Shown here in pieces: positions 11,570 through 22,075 of a DNA stretch of 64,000 bases (positions are counted from its first letter, which is position 1; each line of letters starts with the position of its first letter). This DNA is from Macrothele yani (Eukaryota > Arthropoda > Arachnida > Araneae > Macrothelidae). The translations under genes and the position numbers were made by a program. The stretch lies in assembly GCA_039090855.1 (NCBI GenBank), contig CM077007.1:12263515-12327514 (forward strand), in the 5' to 3' direction. The notes under the pieces are model-generated. The model searched no databases. It saw only the letters and a program-made list of their open reading frames with translations, and had not been told where the DNA came from.

Positions 11570-12730
11570 TCAACAGATGGTGCACAACCAGTGTGCAACA
11601 TCACCAACCAGCCAGGTGGCATTAATCAACTAATGAATCATTGTGTGTTCAGTCACAGAGGAGATAACGTGTGTCATGAAGTACTTGCCATGGAGTGGGG
11701 TGATTATGACAATCGTGTTGCTGTAATAGCACTGCACAAAGTTGGAAAATCAGCAACCTGCTGAAGAAGCTGAAAATCGGCTGAATTTTTGTCTACCGGA
11801 CCATAAAGAGGTTCCTTGAGGCTGGGACCGTCACTGACCGCCCCAGAAAGGGTCGGCTGCATACCATGAGGACTGCTCGCCTGGTGAAAGCAGTGGCAGC
11901 CGGTATTAAACGAAATCCTGTCAGAAAACAATCGGTGATGGCTTGTGAGCTGAACATTTCAAGAATGTCGATGTCACACATGCTGTGGAATGGCCTAAGG
12001 GAGAGATCTTGCCAGCGGAGTACAGGGTATTTCCTTACCCCATAACTGAAGCAGCAGAAGGTGCTAAAAGCGAAATGTTTGCTGCAGTGTTACGCAGACA
12101 ATTACCACAGACGGATCCTTTTCTCTAATAAAAAAAGTTTCACTATTGAAGATGCTTTCAACCCCAAAAATGACAGGGTGTATGCGTCAACCTCACGAGA
12201 AACTCAGGAGAAAGCTCCAACGATCATGAGAGGCTATCATCCTGTTTCTATCATGGTTTGGTGGGGAACCTCCTACGAGGGTACCAGAGAGCTCCATTTC
12301 TGTGAGAAAGGAGTTAAAACATCCACCAAAGTCTACCACGACAGGGTTTTGGAGCCAGTTGTCAAAAATGTGAGTCACACCTTCTTTCAAAACTGACAGT
12401 GGAGCTTTCAGCACAATTCCACACCTGCCCACAAGGCCAAGTCAACCCAGGAGTGGCTTCAGGCAAATTTACCATACTTCATTTCTCCAGCTGATTGACC
12501 TTCAAGCAGCCCAGACCTCAACTCATGGGACTACAAGTTGTGGGCCACGCTGGAGGACATGGCCTGCAGAAAGAGACACCAAAATATTGACAGTCTCAAA
12601 TGCTCTTTGGTGTGGGCAGTAGCAGTTTTTCCTGTGGAGACCCTGCATAAAGCTATTGATGAGTGGCCACAGTGACTGAAGGACTGTGTGAAGGCAAAAC
12701 GATACCATTTTGAAAAGTGATCGGTGCCAC
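11570..12730 (+). pseudogene. Mariner-like transposase relic with lost catalytic Asp residues
   Basis: From about 11700 one can read a helix-turn-helix and linker (TIKRFLEAGTVTDRPRKGR, then RLVKAVAAGIKRNP), followed by the catalytic domain in 12061-12700: FSNKKSFTIED, VSIMVWWGTSYEGT, ELHFCEKGVK, QHNSTPAHKAK, SSSPDLNSWDYKLW. In relatives of this group the first two motifs carry Asp (FSDEK and QQDSAPAH); both read Asn here, while the last Asp (DYKLW) remains. Several stops break the frame. No clean terminal repeats were found, so the borders are approximate. An old, inactive copy. Confidence 0.72.
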
Positions 12731-13347
12731 GTATTAACAAGTGTACTACTTACATCATATCACAGGTATATTAAAATATCTTTAAATTTCTTTTGTTATT
12801 TCATTGAATACTTTGTAACAGTATTTATGGTAAGACTAGGTAGTATATATATACAGTCAAACCTCGTTTTAACGAATTTCAAGGGACCAACTGTCTTGTA
12901 CGTAAAATTGAGGAATTTGCTAAATCAAGGAAGCTTTTCAAATGAAACATTCAAATTAAGCTAGTGTTCATAACAGAATACGTAAGCAGCTAAGCTCTCT
13001 TTCAGTGAAATTTAAATTATGTATAGTACTTTTAATTATGAAATTTATTATCAAAACTGATATAATTCAATACATACACATTTACTTTGAATATTAAATA
13101 CATAATTTGTAGATATTAGACTTCAATATCTAGCATCAAAATTTGAGTGTACTTTAAAAGTGTGAGAAAAATATGATAGTTGATTTTTACCAAGCACTTA
13201 TCTTCTTAAATAATGATTTCAGTGTTATGAACCTCATGAAACAGAACATCAATTAGTATTAATTAACTTGTAAAGACAGAATATGTGCTAATTACCTTTT
13301 TACACTGTAGAAAAGAAATGCTTTAGAGAAGGTTGCTTATTTTTTTT

Positions 13348-14760
13348 TTAACATTTAGCTTTATAAATTGCAGCTTCAGTTTTATGAAGTGCATGAAAAG
13401 AGTCATCATTAATATCGAAGCACATCAAGTAGTTTTTAGCATATTCTACACCGTTAGCAGCATCACTAAAGCAGCTAACTTTCAGTTCTGCTTCATTCTC
13501 TTTATCAGAATCTGATGCATTTATTCCGATCTGTTCATCCAAAACAAATCAAGGGATTGCATTTGCCAGATATGCACATTTGCGTCACAATCAACATAAT
13601 TGGAAAACACAATACCTGATGAGGCAATTTCATTTCATTCTGCAAGATCGTCATCCGCAAAATTATCGGCAGGATTTTCGGTATTGGGCCCACTTTCTTG
13701 TTGTTCACAACCTGAGAAGCCTGCTTTGTAAAAGCCGTTTTTTATGGTATCTGTCAGAACTGAATTCCACGACTGTCGCACGAAATGCACTGCACTGAGA
13801 ATGCTAACTTTAACTTTAGATGCATCATCCTTTGCACTTATAACAGAAAGTACTTTTCGCATGAGAAGCTTTCGATAATGATTTTTTAAAAGACCTGATG
13901 ACACCCAGATTTAGAGGTTGTAATTCACTAGTACAATTTGCTGGGGAAAAAATGACTTGAATATTTTTCAGAGTTTACCTGAGGATGTGCAGCGCACTGA
14001 CCAATGAATAAGAGAACTTTTTTTGGCCTACATCTGAGTATCCAAGAGTTCTACATAATTTTTAAATAAAGCTGTGGAAACACACGACTTTATATTTGCT
14101 TCATATTTGGTGGGCATATATTTCACATTTTTGAAGCAACATGGTTTAGCAGATTTGCCTATGACTGATGGCTGCAATTTTTCTGACTCAGCTGAATTTG
14201 CTGCTACAAAAACAGTGATTCTGTCTTTTAATTTCTTTCCTCCATGGCAGGTGTCATTTCAAAAACACAGTGTTTTATCTGACTGCAGGTTATAAAACAG
14301 TCCAGTTTCATCTGCATTAAAGATGTCACACAGCATGTACCCTTCAATAATTTGTGGCAGCTGTTCATTTTTTCACGTTTGTGCCATAACACGGGATCAA
14401 CACATTTGCTTTCGCCGGATACAGTTCTATACACTATGTTATGCCTACGCTTAAAACGATCAATCCATCCATTTGATGCAGTGAATTCCTTTATTTGAAG
14501 TCAATGAGCATGATGAACTGCTTTTGCCTTCAAAAGTGATCCACTAATAGGCAAATTAGTCATAATAACCCATGTTTGTTAGAACCAAGTGACAAGAGCG
14601 TTTTCCACCTCACTCAGGGGCAATGCCTTTCTAGATTTCCTCTTACTCGAAAATTGCTCACATTTTGATGCACAGCTTTCAATTTATTTTCTATTTTTCG
14701 TTATGGTAAACAACGTTGACTTGGAAATTCTGAGTTTCTCTGCTACCGCAGTTTGCATCA
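13348..14760 (-). pseudogene. Tigger-like transposase, decayed and catalytically dead
   Basis: Reading 5' to 3' on the minus strand: a CENP-B-like DNA-binding region (GWIDRFKRRHNIVYRT at about 14420-14480), then a DDE core with NADETGLFY (first Asp kept, about 14310), LLFIGQCAAHP (about 13985-14018) where pogo relatives have Asp, and LQPLNLGVI (about 13905-13930) where relatives have Asp. The C-terminal helical block follows (KNHYRKLLMRKVL, SAVHFVRQSWNSV). The second catalytic residue is Gly (codon at 14000-14002) and the third is Asn. Multiple frameshifts and stops are also present. Such proteins bind TIRs through the CENP-B-type domain; this one is inactive. Confidence 0.8.
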
Positions 14761-15000
14761 AGTTGCAACAAAATGCCCATTTTTTCACTGATTAAATTTG
14801 CTTGCATTTTTTGTTGTTGTTTGTTTGCTGCAGTCATTCACATTTCTAAATGCTTTCACAAAATACACTTATGCAAACCACAGTGATCAGTGAATTTCAC
14901 TTCTAACTTTTCTAGTGCTATCTATGTTCATCAAAACTTTATTCGCAAACGAGCTGTGTTGTTCAAGTTGAGAATACTCCAAATATGTGGCGACAAGTAA

Positions 15001-15198
15001 ATAAATAAATACGTCGCTCTTAACCACGTCCTAGAAACACACAGCAACCGAAAAATTGTTTGGAATTGAAAGCTGTGCATCAAAATGTATATTCCACAGC
15101 GGCAGCTGCAAAAAAACAAAAAAAAAAAAAAAAAAAACGATTTTTCGGTTGCTGTGTGTTTCTAGAACGTGGTTAAGAGCGATGTATTTATTTATTTG
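15001..15198. repeat. Large imperfect hairpin inside the Tigger element
   Basis: The left arm 15001-15062 (containing GCTCTTAACCACGT and CACACAGCAACCGAAAAA) is the inverse of 15137-15198 (TTTTTCGGTTGCTGTGTG, ACGTGGTTAAGAGC), with about four mismatches over roughly 60 bases. The spacer holds an A-run (15112-15137). In addition, 15064-15087 is the inverse of 14661-14684 (CATTTTGATGCACAGCTTTC), so part of the transposase 5' region has been duplicated in inverted form. Confidence 0.8.
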
Positions 15199-15795
15199 TG
15201 TTGTTCAATTTAGCCTGTAGATTTAACACTAAGAAGAAAAGAAGCACGATTTGGGGAATAATTCCAGAGGTTCGGGAATGGGTACATACAATGTGTGCCC
15301 CGACTTCACAGAAAACTATTGTTTTCTGTAGCTGAAAACAAGAATTCCCACGATACTCTAAATTTCCTCCCCCACACCGCCTTTCTTTTCATGTTTCCTA
15401 CCCAATGCAAGAAAACACTACAATTCTTTGGAACTTGTTCGTCATTTGCCTGTACGAAGCGTAAGTTACGCTTGACAGTCGGAGGAAAGGAACTGATTTA
15501 TGATTCCGTCAAGCTGTGTCACAGATGGTGTTCTTTGAAATGCTGGTTAACTGCATGCGTAAAAGTTTCCTGTTACATGAGACTCTCTTTCTAGCTAACT
15601 TTTAACGTGAAAATGCTGGTTAACATATTTTGGTGGTTTAAGAAAAAAATCATGTTAGCTAAATTGAGAAAATGTGTTCGTTAAATCGGGGAACACCAAG
15701 CATTAATTTCAATGTGGTTCTGTCCGGACCATAAAAAATGTACATAAAATTGTGGAATTCGTTAAACTGCAGTCAGTTAAATAGGGGTTTGACTG

Positions 15796-16367
15796 TATGC
15801 ATATATATACATATATAACTGCTGAGACAAAATGTGGAAAAATCAGAGATAAAGCATAAATTAGTCATTTAACTATACCATATGTTCATGCCTGCTGTGA
15901 TGTTTATCAAAATATGAACATGACACCATATTAGCAGAACAATTTTGGTTGTTGTTTGGAGAATTCCATGGCCATGTAATCTACTTTTTTGCCAATCTTT
16001 TGTTTCCCTACCTTTGGAGTACCAAAAATGTGAAAATCACATGGGAAAAGGTTAACACTGTAGGGATGTTGTATGTGAAACAATCCCAACAGCATCTTCT
16101 ATATATATTGGTACCATTAATCTGGCTGAGTGGGGAGCATGTACTACCATGCAGCAAACAGCCTTCCAACTCTAATTCCTGTCTTTTTTACTTCACTACC
16201 TTATTTAAGCAGCCCCCAAGTTTGTATACTGATGGTGGACAATTTGTAAAGAACAAGGAAACCATGATTATCACAGCAATCAGACAACTCTGAAATGACT
16301 ATTTACTGTTTCTCACGTAATATCAATTGCATCAGAAAACTTGAAAACATTTTTTTTTTTTCATTGC
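15796..16367. other. Intron spacer, no recognised feature
   Basis: AT-rich CDC27 intron sequence. An open stretch at 15949-16293 on the plus strand has no recognisable motif and I do not call it a gene. Confidence 0.45.
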
Positions 16368-16437
16368 CTTAGAGCGGGAATTGAACCTGCATCTCCCGAT
16401 TACATTTGAGCACGCTAACCATTACATTACCCAGGAC
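16368..16437 (-). repeat. tRNA-derived sequence (SINE head or tRNA pseudogene)
   Basis: On the minus strand an A-box-like TAATGGTTAGCGTGC is followed about 25 bases later by a B-box GGTTCAATTCC, with a partly pairing acceptor stem (CCTGGGT against TCTAAGG). The anticodon arm does not fold well, so this is not a functional tRNA gene. It could drive Pol III transcription, as in SINEs. Confidence 0.6.
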
Positions 16438-16612
16438 GGCGAAGTCCCAAGTATCTGAGTGTTAAGAGCATCAGACTATTCTCTGACTGCATTCTTAATT
16501 GAAATGAAGTGTGCTGCCATCTAGTGTTGTTAAGCAAATCACCAGTTGTTCAGGTATATATACAGTATAGTGTGGAAGAAATATTTTTTCCATAATATGT
16601 GAAAAATACGTC

Positions 16613-16760
16613 ATGATCAGGGCTCAACAAATCCCGGGCGCCAGGTCACCCAGGCACCTAAAAATTCGGGCCGTGGCACCCAATTTTCTTCTTACTCGAG
16701 ATTTTGTAATTTGCAGTAAATACCGTAATTTCTGTTGTATAATCCATAGATTATATCTAT
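16613..16760. repeat. Fragments of DNA-transposon ends
   Basis: CAGGGCTCAACAAATCCCGG at 16618-16637, followed by a GGGCGCCAGGTCACC-like stretch, resembles the terminus of hAT-type elements. TACCGTAATTTCTGTTGTAT at about 16722-16741 resembles the end of the pogo-like element at 23649-24715. Partner ends were not found. Confidence 0.35.
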
Positions 16761-17106
16761 TAAAAAGTTTTAAATTTAGGTACTGTGGATACCGATAAAG
16801 AGAAAAAAAAAAAAAAAGAAAGAAAGAAAGGAAGAAAGAAAACAGTGCAGGTTTTTTTTAAAAATTGTGAGGGAATTGTCAGGAGAGGTGGTGGTATTGG
16901 AAAAGTACCAAGAATACAGTAAATAACAAACAATTCATGTGACTTGGGTATAACCAGGAGTCAAAAAATGCAGTTGCCTGGTAGCCTAGGACGACGAAAA
17001 AGATTGTCTAGGCCACACCACAAGAAACATCACTGAAGAATTTATTTATCACTGAAGAACATGTAATTCAACAATTTGCTAGTCCTGGAAAAAAAAAGTA
17101 TACCAT

Positions 17107-17490
17107 GAGAATTTTTTTGTGACTCACTTATAAACGTGGAAAGAGCGATGGCTTCTATTTGATGTTCCTAATCCAGTATCAACTGGGTATTTATTATTCA
17201 TTCACCTTCTAGTTATTTGTTCAGTTGCTGCTGTTCATCTTTGGTGTTGCTGCTGTTCATCTTTGGTGCATTGTGTGGGGCTCCAAAGAAGCAACTTGCC
17301 AGGTGGTTTGGCAGTTTGTTGTATGTGAGTCTGGAGAATTTTGAGGCCGCTGTGGTGTAATGGTAGCATGTCCGGCACGTAACTGGAAGACGCTGGGTTT
17401 GCTTCCCAGTGGCGGCCGATGAGAATATTTACGTGACTCACTTATAAACGTAGAAAGAGCGATGACTTCTATTTTATGAAGAGTATACCA
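17107..17490 (+). repeat. tRNA-Thr-like SINE copy and a headless duplicate
   Basis: The segment 17421-17474 (GTGACTCACTTATAAACGTA, then AAAGAGCGATGACTTC) repeats 17107-17160 with a few mismatches, about 314 bases apart. The downstream copy follows directly on a tRNA-like head (17346-17417), so the head plus the 17421-17490 body looks like a tRNA-derived SINE, with 17107-17160 a copy lacking the head. A small local duplication (TTGCTGCTGTTCATCTTTGG at about 17226 and 17247) lies between them. Confidence 0.5.
17346..17417 (+). tRNA. tRNA-Thr(CGT)-like pseudogene or SINE head
   Basis: 72 bases that fold as a cloverleaf: acceptor GCCGCTG pairs with TGGCGGC (with wobbles), the D arm is GTGT/GCAT, the anticodon stem TCCGG/CTGGA has loop CACGTAA (anticodon CGT), and the T stem is CTGGG/CCCAG. 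The usual T at position 33 is A, and the T loop reads TTTGCTT instead of the TTC-A consensus, which also weakens the B box. It is therefore more likely a tRNA pseudogene or SINE head than a working gene. No intron or encoded CCA. Confidence 0.55.
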
Positions 17491-17499
17491 TTTTTTTTT

Positions 17500-17655
17500 T
17501 CCAGAGAGAGATAAGCTAATGGCTGAAGGTAAAACATTATTTTTTGGACAGGAGTGCACATGCCTTTAATATTATATACCCCCCTGGTCCAATGTTTTGA
17601 TCCTGGCCACTAAAAAGTTAGCTGACCACCAGATTTCAGAATAATTTTCTACTCC
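17500..17655 (-). repeat. Dispersed repeat, inverted copy of 21903-22075
   Basis: Contains GAGAGATAAGCTAATGGCTG, TTATTTTTTGGACAG, CTGGTCCAATGTTTTG and GGCCACTAAAAAGTTAGCTG. The same text in inverse orientation occurs at 21903-22075 with scattered differences. It probably represents the terminal part of a hAT-type element family; no TIR pair was assigned. Confidence 0.6.
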
Positions 17656-18279
17656 TGGGTATAACCTAAAGTTTCACCGAAGGCACTTCGAAGCAATGCT
17701 GAGGAATGTGATGAAGTTTATCCAGTCACATGGTCACACCTGCGTTTCACTCCATCAGCAGGAGAGGACCTAATTGCATATCAATTGGAAATGGTGAACT
17801 CAAAATAGCTTCAAGCAGATGAAATAGCAAATTTTGAAAAAAAAGAAAGAAAAACTAAAAATTCATCTTCTGCCTGTTACACAAGCAATGGAAGACAGAA
17901 AAATCCGAAGTACAATGATTTCCAGGAGTCAAAATTAAATTTAAGGAGTTTTTCAGGAGTCTGAAGGGAAATAAGGAAAAAAAAAGGCCCATTTAAGGTA
18001 TTCTTAAATTTCAGGAGGCATAAAATCCCTACCCTCTGTAACTGGAAGCTTTACCAACTGTGCCAGAACACAGCACCACTGCCTCAATTATCTTAATTAT
18101 ACAAGCAGTAATGTGAAATATTCTTTTTTACACAACTGATGATATACCAAGACCTGGAAGAGAGACTGCAGATGGAGAAGTATTCAATTGCAATGGTTTT
18201 TAATTGAAATAGTATTTTAAAGAAACGGAAACATAGTTTTTGCCTCATGATTTATTATGGAATGTAAAAGAACTTAATT

Positions 18280-18710
18280 TTTGCTGAAAATGGGGAACAA
18301 CAACAGAAAAAAATGGACTTATTCTGGTCTGAAAACTATTGAAATTGCCAAGTTAGATTATTTTATCTCAACCTTAAGCACCACTGTTTTGAAAAGGAAG
18401 CTAGTGCTATCACCGGAATAAAAACTTGTTCAGGTGAGAAAGTTTCACTAGGGGATTCATGATTTCAATCATTCCACAAAAAGAAAATTAAAAAAATTGT
18501 ATCTTTACCAAAAATGGAAGAATTTATTGTATCAGTCAGTTAATTAATTGCTTCAATCCAACATGTAATCTAACTTGTAATACTTTATTCATTTAAGAAG
18601 CTGAATCAGTAAATGAAATTGCTGCTGCTAACTGGAAAGAGAAACTAAAGTTACCAAATCTGACTGAAAACAACTATGGAGCAGAATCATTTTTTACACT
18701 GACATGATAA
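18280..18710 (+). pseudogene. Possible pogo/Tigger transposase relic
   Basis: Weak. At 18605-18705 the plus strand reads ESVNEIAAANWKEKLKLPNL and then NNYGAESFFT, which resembles the region just before the first catalytic Asp in Tigger-type transposases. Stops surround it and no terminal repeats were seen. It could be coincidence. Confidence 0.3.
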
Positions 18711-18934
18711 AAATAAAAATTAAATGGATGGATGTCATCTTTCTGACCTTAAATTCTTTCATGTATTTAAAATACATAATTAGTGTCCCCTTCAAGAACA
18801 TTAAATTGTGGTATTGTATACTTTAACCAAGAAAAACAAAATCAAAAGAACATTACACTGTGGACAATTACATCACATCACAAATTTCTGAATGTGATAA
18901 GATATATGTAAAGTTAAAGAAGCCTAAGACTTAC

Positions 18935-19082
18935 TTTTTCAAATCAAAACAACATCTGGCATATAAAAATCGACACTGTGAACTTCTACAGCCTTTGTTT
19001 TTTAGAACAGAGTATGCAGAAGAAGTCTTACCAGCACGGTAATAACACGTAGCAAGGAGATACAATGCATCATCTGAACAAA
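18935..19082 (-). CDS. CDC27: CDC27 (APC3) coding exon, second of those seen
   Basis: A 148-bp minus-strand exon, acceptor TTGCAG at 19083 onward, donor GTAAGT at 18934 downward. The first TT completes the Val codon begun in the 51410-51485 exon. Translation reads VCSDDALYLLATCYYRAG, KTSSAYSVLKNKGC, SSQCRFLYARCCFDLKK. The human protein has HSEEALFLLATCYYRSGK and PQCKYLLAKCCVDLSK here, covering TPR helices of the N-terminal domain. The reading continues through a GTAAG at 19027-19031 that could be mistaken for a donor; conserved coding on both sides shows it is exonic. The last AA plus the G of the next exon encode Lys. Confidence 0.95.
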
Positions 19083-19870
19083 CTGCAAGAATAAATTTAC
19101 AAAGACATTAACACTACATACAAAAATATTAAGCTATAAAATATGTTTAAGTTTAAAATTGAAACAAGCATCTACAGTAGGGCTAAAAGTTCTGATCCCA
19201 ACTGACAAAGTAGTTGAATTAATATCTAAAACCACTTTGGACGCTGTCTATTAATTCATAAAAACATGTTTTTCAAACTTACAGGGCTTAAATTTCAATT
19301 TGAAAGGAATCTTCCCACCTGTGTTTGTAAATGCAGGGGATTCAAAATTTCAGGTGGGGAGTTCTGAATATGTAAAGGCTCTGGGAAAATAATTTTTCTA
19401 TACTTGGTTTTTAAAACAAACAGGTTAATTAGATAAAAAAAATTGCTACATTCAATCTCATACAAATTACCGTGATTCATTTTACAAAAACAGAGTTGTT
19501 CATTTTGTAGTACATTGATATCATAAAATTGCACCTAAATTATTTGTGTGTCTTTCATTCCTTGCCACAGTTAGCAAGCTTTGGTCAGCTGTTGTTTTGT
19601 TTTTTTCTGAGAGTTATCTGGACCAATTTCAGAAAAATGTAGTTTTGTTGCTCAATGAATCTCTAAATTTTGACTTAATTCTGTTTTGTGTACTAAAGCC
19701 ACATCATACATTAGTTAAACCCAACACATGACCTACTTGCAGAAGAACCTTTGACATTAATGGAAATGTGTACAGATGGTTGCTTGTAAAAATCATACAA
19801 AACTTTGTAAATTGGAACATATACTCTTCATTTACAGCTAGGTTTGAATAATGAACATTCCATAACTGTA
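19083..19870. other. Intron, no recognised feature
   Basis: The start of the ~32 kb CDC27 intron in genomic left-to-right order. AT-rich, no motif recognised. Confidence 0.5.
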
Positions 19871-20499
19871 TTTTGAGGTTACTCACCTTTTTAGGAGGTT
19901 TTCATCTCCCGCACACATTTTCAACATGTAATTTTCATTAGTCACATCGTGGTTCAAGGTCCAAACACACGTATTTTTCAACACGCACAAACTTCGTTTT
20001 TTTTGGGAGGGGGACCCAATAACTAAGTGCCGATTCAAAATAATCAACTACAATTACACTAATTCAACTTCCTAAAACACCAATATCTAATTAAAACTTC
20101 AATCAAAAAAATTATATTACACATTTCCTAAAACTTGAAAGTAAAAACTGTAACCTATAATTTTTTACAACTGCACACCGATAATTAATTGAAACAAACT
20201 AAACCTGACACAACCATTATCCTCAATAATCTCGGACCTCTCCCCACACAGCAACAGCCGTACTATCCTAGCACTTTCAGCCTCTGCCCAGGCCATTAAC
20301 AAGGAGTGGACACAACAGATGACCCTCCATCACCGCCCTCCAACGCAGCGAATGTTCTAGTTCTCGCGCTGCGGCGTCTCATTACCATTCTTTGCCGCTC
20401 AGGTGCAGTGGCACCATCTATTAGATGACCCAACAAAGAAAAAGAAGACTGTTGGGTAGGAGATGAAAACTCCTCCTAAAAAGGTGAGTAACCTCAAAA
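19871..20499. mobile_element. MITE with long TIRs and TA duplication
   Basis: Inverted repeats of about 42 bp start with TTTTGAGGTTACTCACC at 19871 and end with GGTGAGTAACCTCAAAA at 20499, identical but for a two-base gap near TTAGGAGG. TA flanks both sides (19869-19870 and 20500-20501). Length 629 bp with no coding capacity; a GC-rich middle at about 20270-20420. The size, TIRs and TA target fit a Tc1/mariner- or pogo-mobilised MITE. Each terminus contains GGTGAGT reading inward to outward, a match to the metazoan 5' splice-site consensus. Confidence 0.85.
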
Positions 20500-20989
20500 T
20501 ATAGATTACGCCTAAATAGCACGTTAATAATTAAGCAGCTAAATGACATTTTGACATTTGCTTTGCTATATGAATATATTCCATAACTGCATCTTCATTA
20601 ATTTTTGAAAAAAAAAAAAGCTGGTCTGCAAGGCTCTTGAAAGACTGTACTGAAACTTGTGTTGTCTGTATTGTTTTATACATTCAGGTTCCACACACTC
20701 AAACTTCAAAGAGAGTTACATTGTGGAGGAAAGAAATCTGTCCATCTTATTCACAAAAGATGAAATAAACTTTGACTTGACATTGATTGGCATGTGCAAG
20801 TTTTGGCATTATAAGTGCCAACTAATTTATTTTTGAGAACATGTTCCTCTTCACTCTTCAGCTCTGAAAAAAAAAAAAATATCTTCTTCAATATTACAAG
20901 ATATTTGCAGTTCACATAATCGAGACTTGGTTGCTTTAAAAATTCTTCTGATATGAGAAATGTCCAGTCTTTCACTTTGCAACTATTTA
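20500..20989. other. Intron, no recognised feature
   Basis: AT-rich intronic sequence. A 75-codon open stretch on the minus strand (20751-20975) shows no recognisable motif. Confidence 0.45.
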
Positions 20990-21330
20990 TGGAGGGGGAT
21001 ATACGTTTAACAATAATACAGACAGTGGGAACATTGTGAAAAAAAAACTGTGATTAAGAAAAAATCTCTGCACCATCCAACTTCCGTTTTTGGAAATTTT
21101 CCCTCCATTTTCAAGCTGAAACAAAATCAGTTATCAAAGAAAATTACATATTACAATAATACTGAGCAGAAGGAATATGGCAAGAAAAAAAATTATGATT
21201 ACAGATTAAATCTGTAGTTTGTCTAACTTCCGTTTTTAAGTTTTGAAAGACGAAATTGGGCCCCAATCCGGTAAATGTCCCCCCCCCCCAACACACACGT
21301 ATAAAACAAGAAAAAATTTTCTTTAGTCTT
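20990..21330. repeat. Two repeat units related to the 3700-4897 element
   Basis: Units beginning ACAATAATACAGACAG (about 21009) and ACAATAATACTGAGCAG (about 21152) are each followed by a TGATTA block and an AACTTCCGTTTTT block, the same order as inside the element at 3700-4897. The period here is roughly 145 bases. A C-run at 21281-21290 parallels the homopolymer at 4661-4670. No terminal repeats were found, so this is a fragment. Confidence 0.6.
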
Positions 21331-21439
21331 GCACCGTTCTCGAAAATGACGCAAAGGATGACAACAAAGGCAGTTTCCTTGAATTCGTGGAAGAAACTCA
21401 TGCCTAAAGTTTACAAGGGCTATACACTCCCCCATTTAT

Positions 21440-21850
21440 TTTCAGCAGGGTTTGATATATTATGTGCTGCGACACATTACACCCGTCACCAACGTTCAAA
21501 TTATCAGCGAGTTCACCACAGTATCCCTTCTGTTGGCTTGTATCTTACAGGATAGCCTTCACTCACCTCTAGCATCGATGAGTCATGGTCAGCCTACACC
21601 TTGCCAGCAGTTTGTGTGTGGTTTTTTCTCTCCTCAAACCACTTTTTGAAGGCACTAACCACAGCTGACTGTGAGCACCCTAAATAAGCGTTGACATCTT
21701 GTAAGTGCTCTGACCCAGTCATGTGGCCATTAAACTTTGGCCTTGTCAAATTTGCTTAGATCCAATACCTTTCCCATCTGAAGAACACGAAAACGCTGAT
21801 TAACAGAGCTCAGTATCAGGCGTTATTTATACCATTCCATGACCTTCACA
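21440..21850 (-). pseudogene. Possible Tc1-like N-terminal relic
   Basis: On the minus strand, LGCSQSAVVSAFKKWFEE can be read at about 21637-21690. This resembles the helix-turn-helix of Tc1-like transposases, preceded by a short MGKVLDLSK-like start near 21775. No catalytic motifs are present. Low confidence. Confidence 0.35.
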
Positions 21851-21902
21851 TCCACTGTCGTTTATCTGCAGTTGCTTTGATTTACATAAAGACATACTCG
21901 TT

Positions 21903-22075
21903 ATAATCAGGGGTAGAAAAATATTCTGAAATCTAGTAACCAGCTAAATTTTTTAGTGGCCAGACATTGGACCAGTGGGGGGTGGGGGATACATAATGTC
22001 AAAGTCATGTACACTTCTGTCCAAAAAATAATGCCTTACCCTCAGCCTTTAGCTTATCTCTCCCTGGGAAAAAAA
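21903..22075 (+). repeat. Dispersed repeat, inverted copy of 17500-17655
   Basis: Begins CAGGGGTAGAAAAATATTC and runs through TTTTTTAGTGGCCAGACATT and AGCTTATCTCTCCC. It matches the inverse of 17500-17655 over about 150 bases. CAGGGGTAGAA may be the outer end of a hAT-like element. Confidence 0.55.

Larger units (their letters stand above)
12854..15795 (-). mobile_element. Pogo/Tigger-type DNA transposon
   Basis: The left end, CAGTCAAACCTCG at 12854, and the right end, the inverse of CAGTCAAACCCC at 15795, are flanked by TA (12852-12853 and 15796-15797). Related TTTAACGAA text follows within 30 bases at each end, typical of pogo/Tigger termini. Length 2942 bp. Inside is a broken transposase on the minus strand and, at its 5' side, a large imperfect hairpin (15001-15198). 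Confidence 0.82.
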
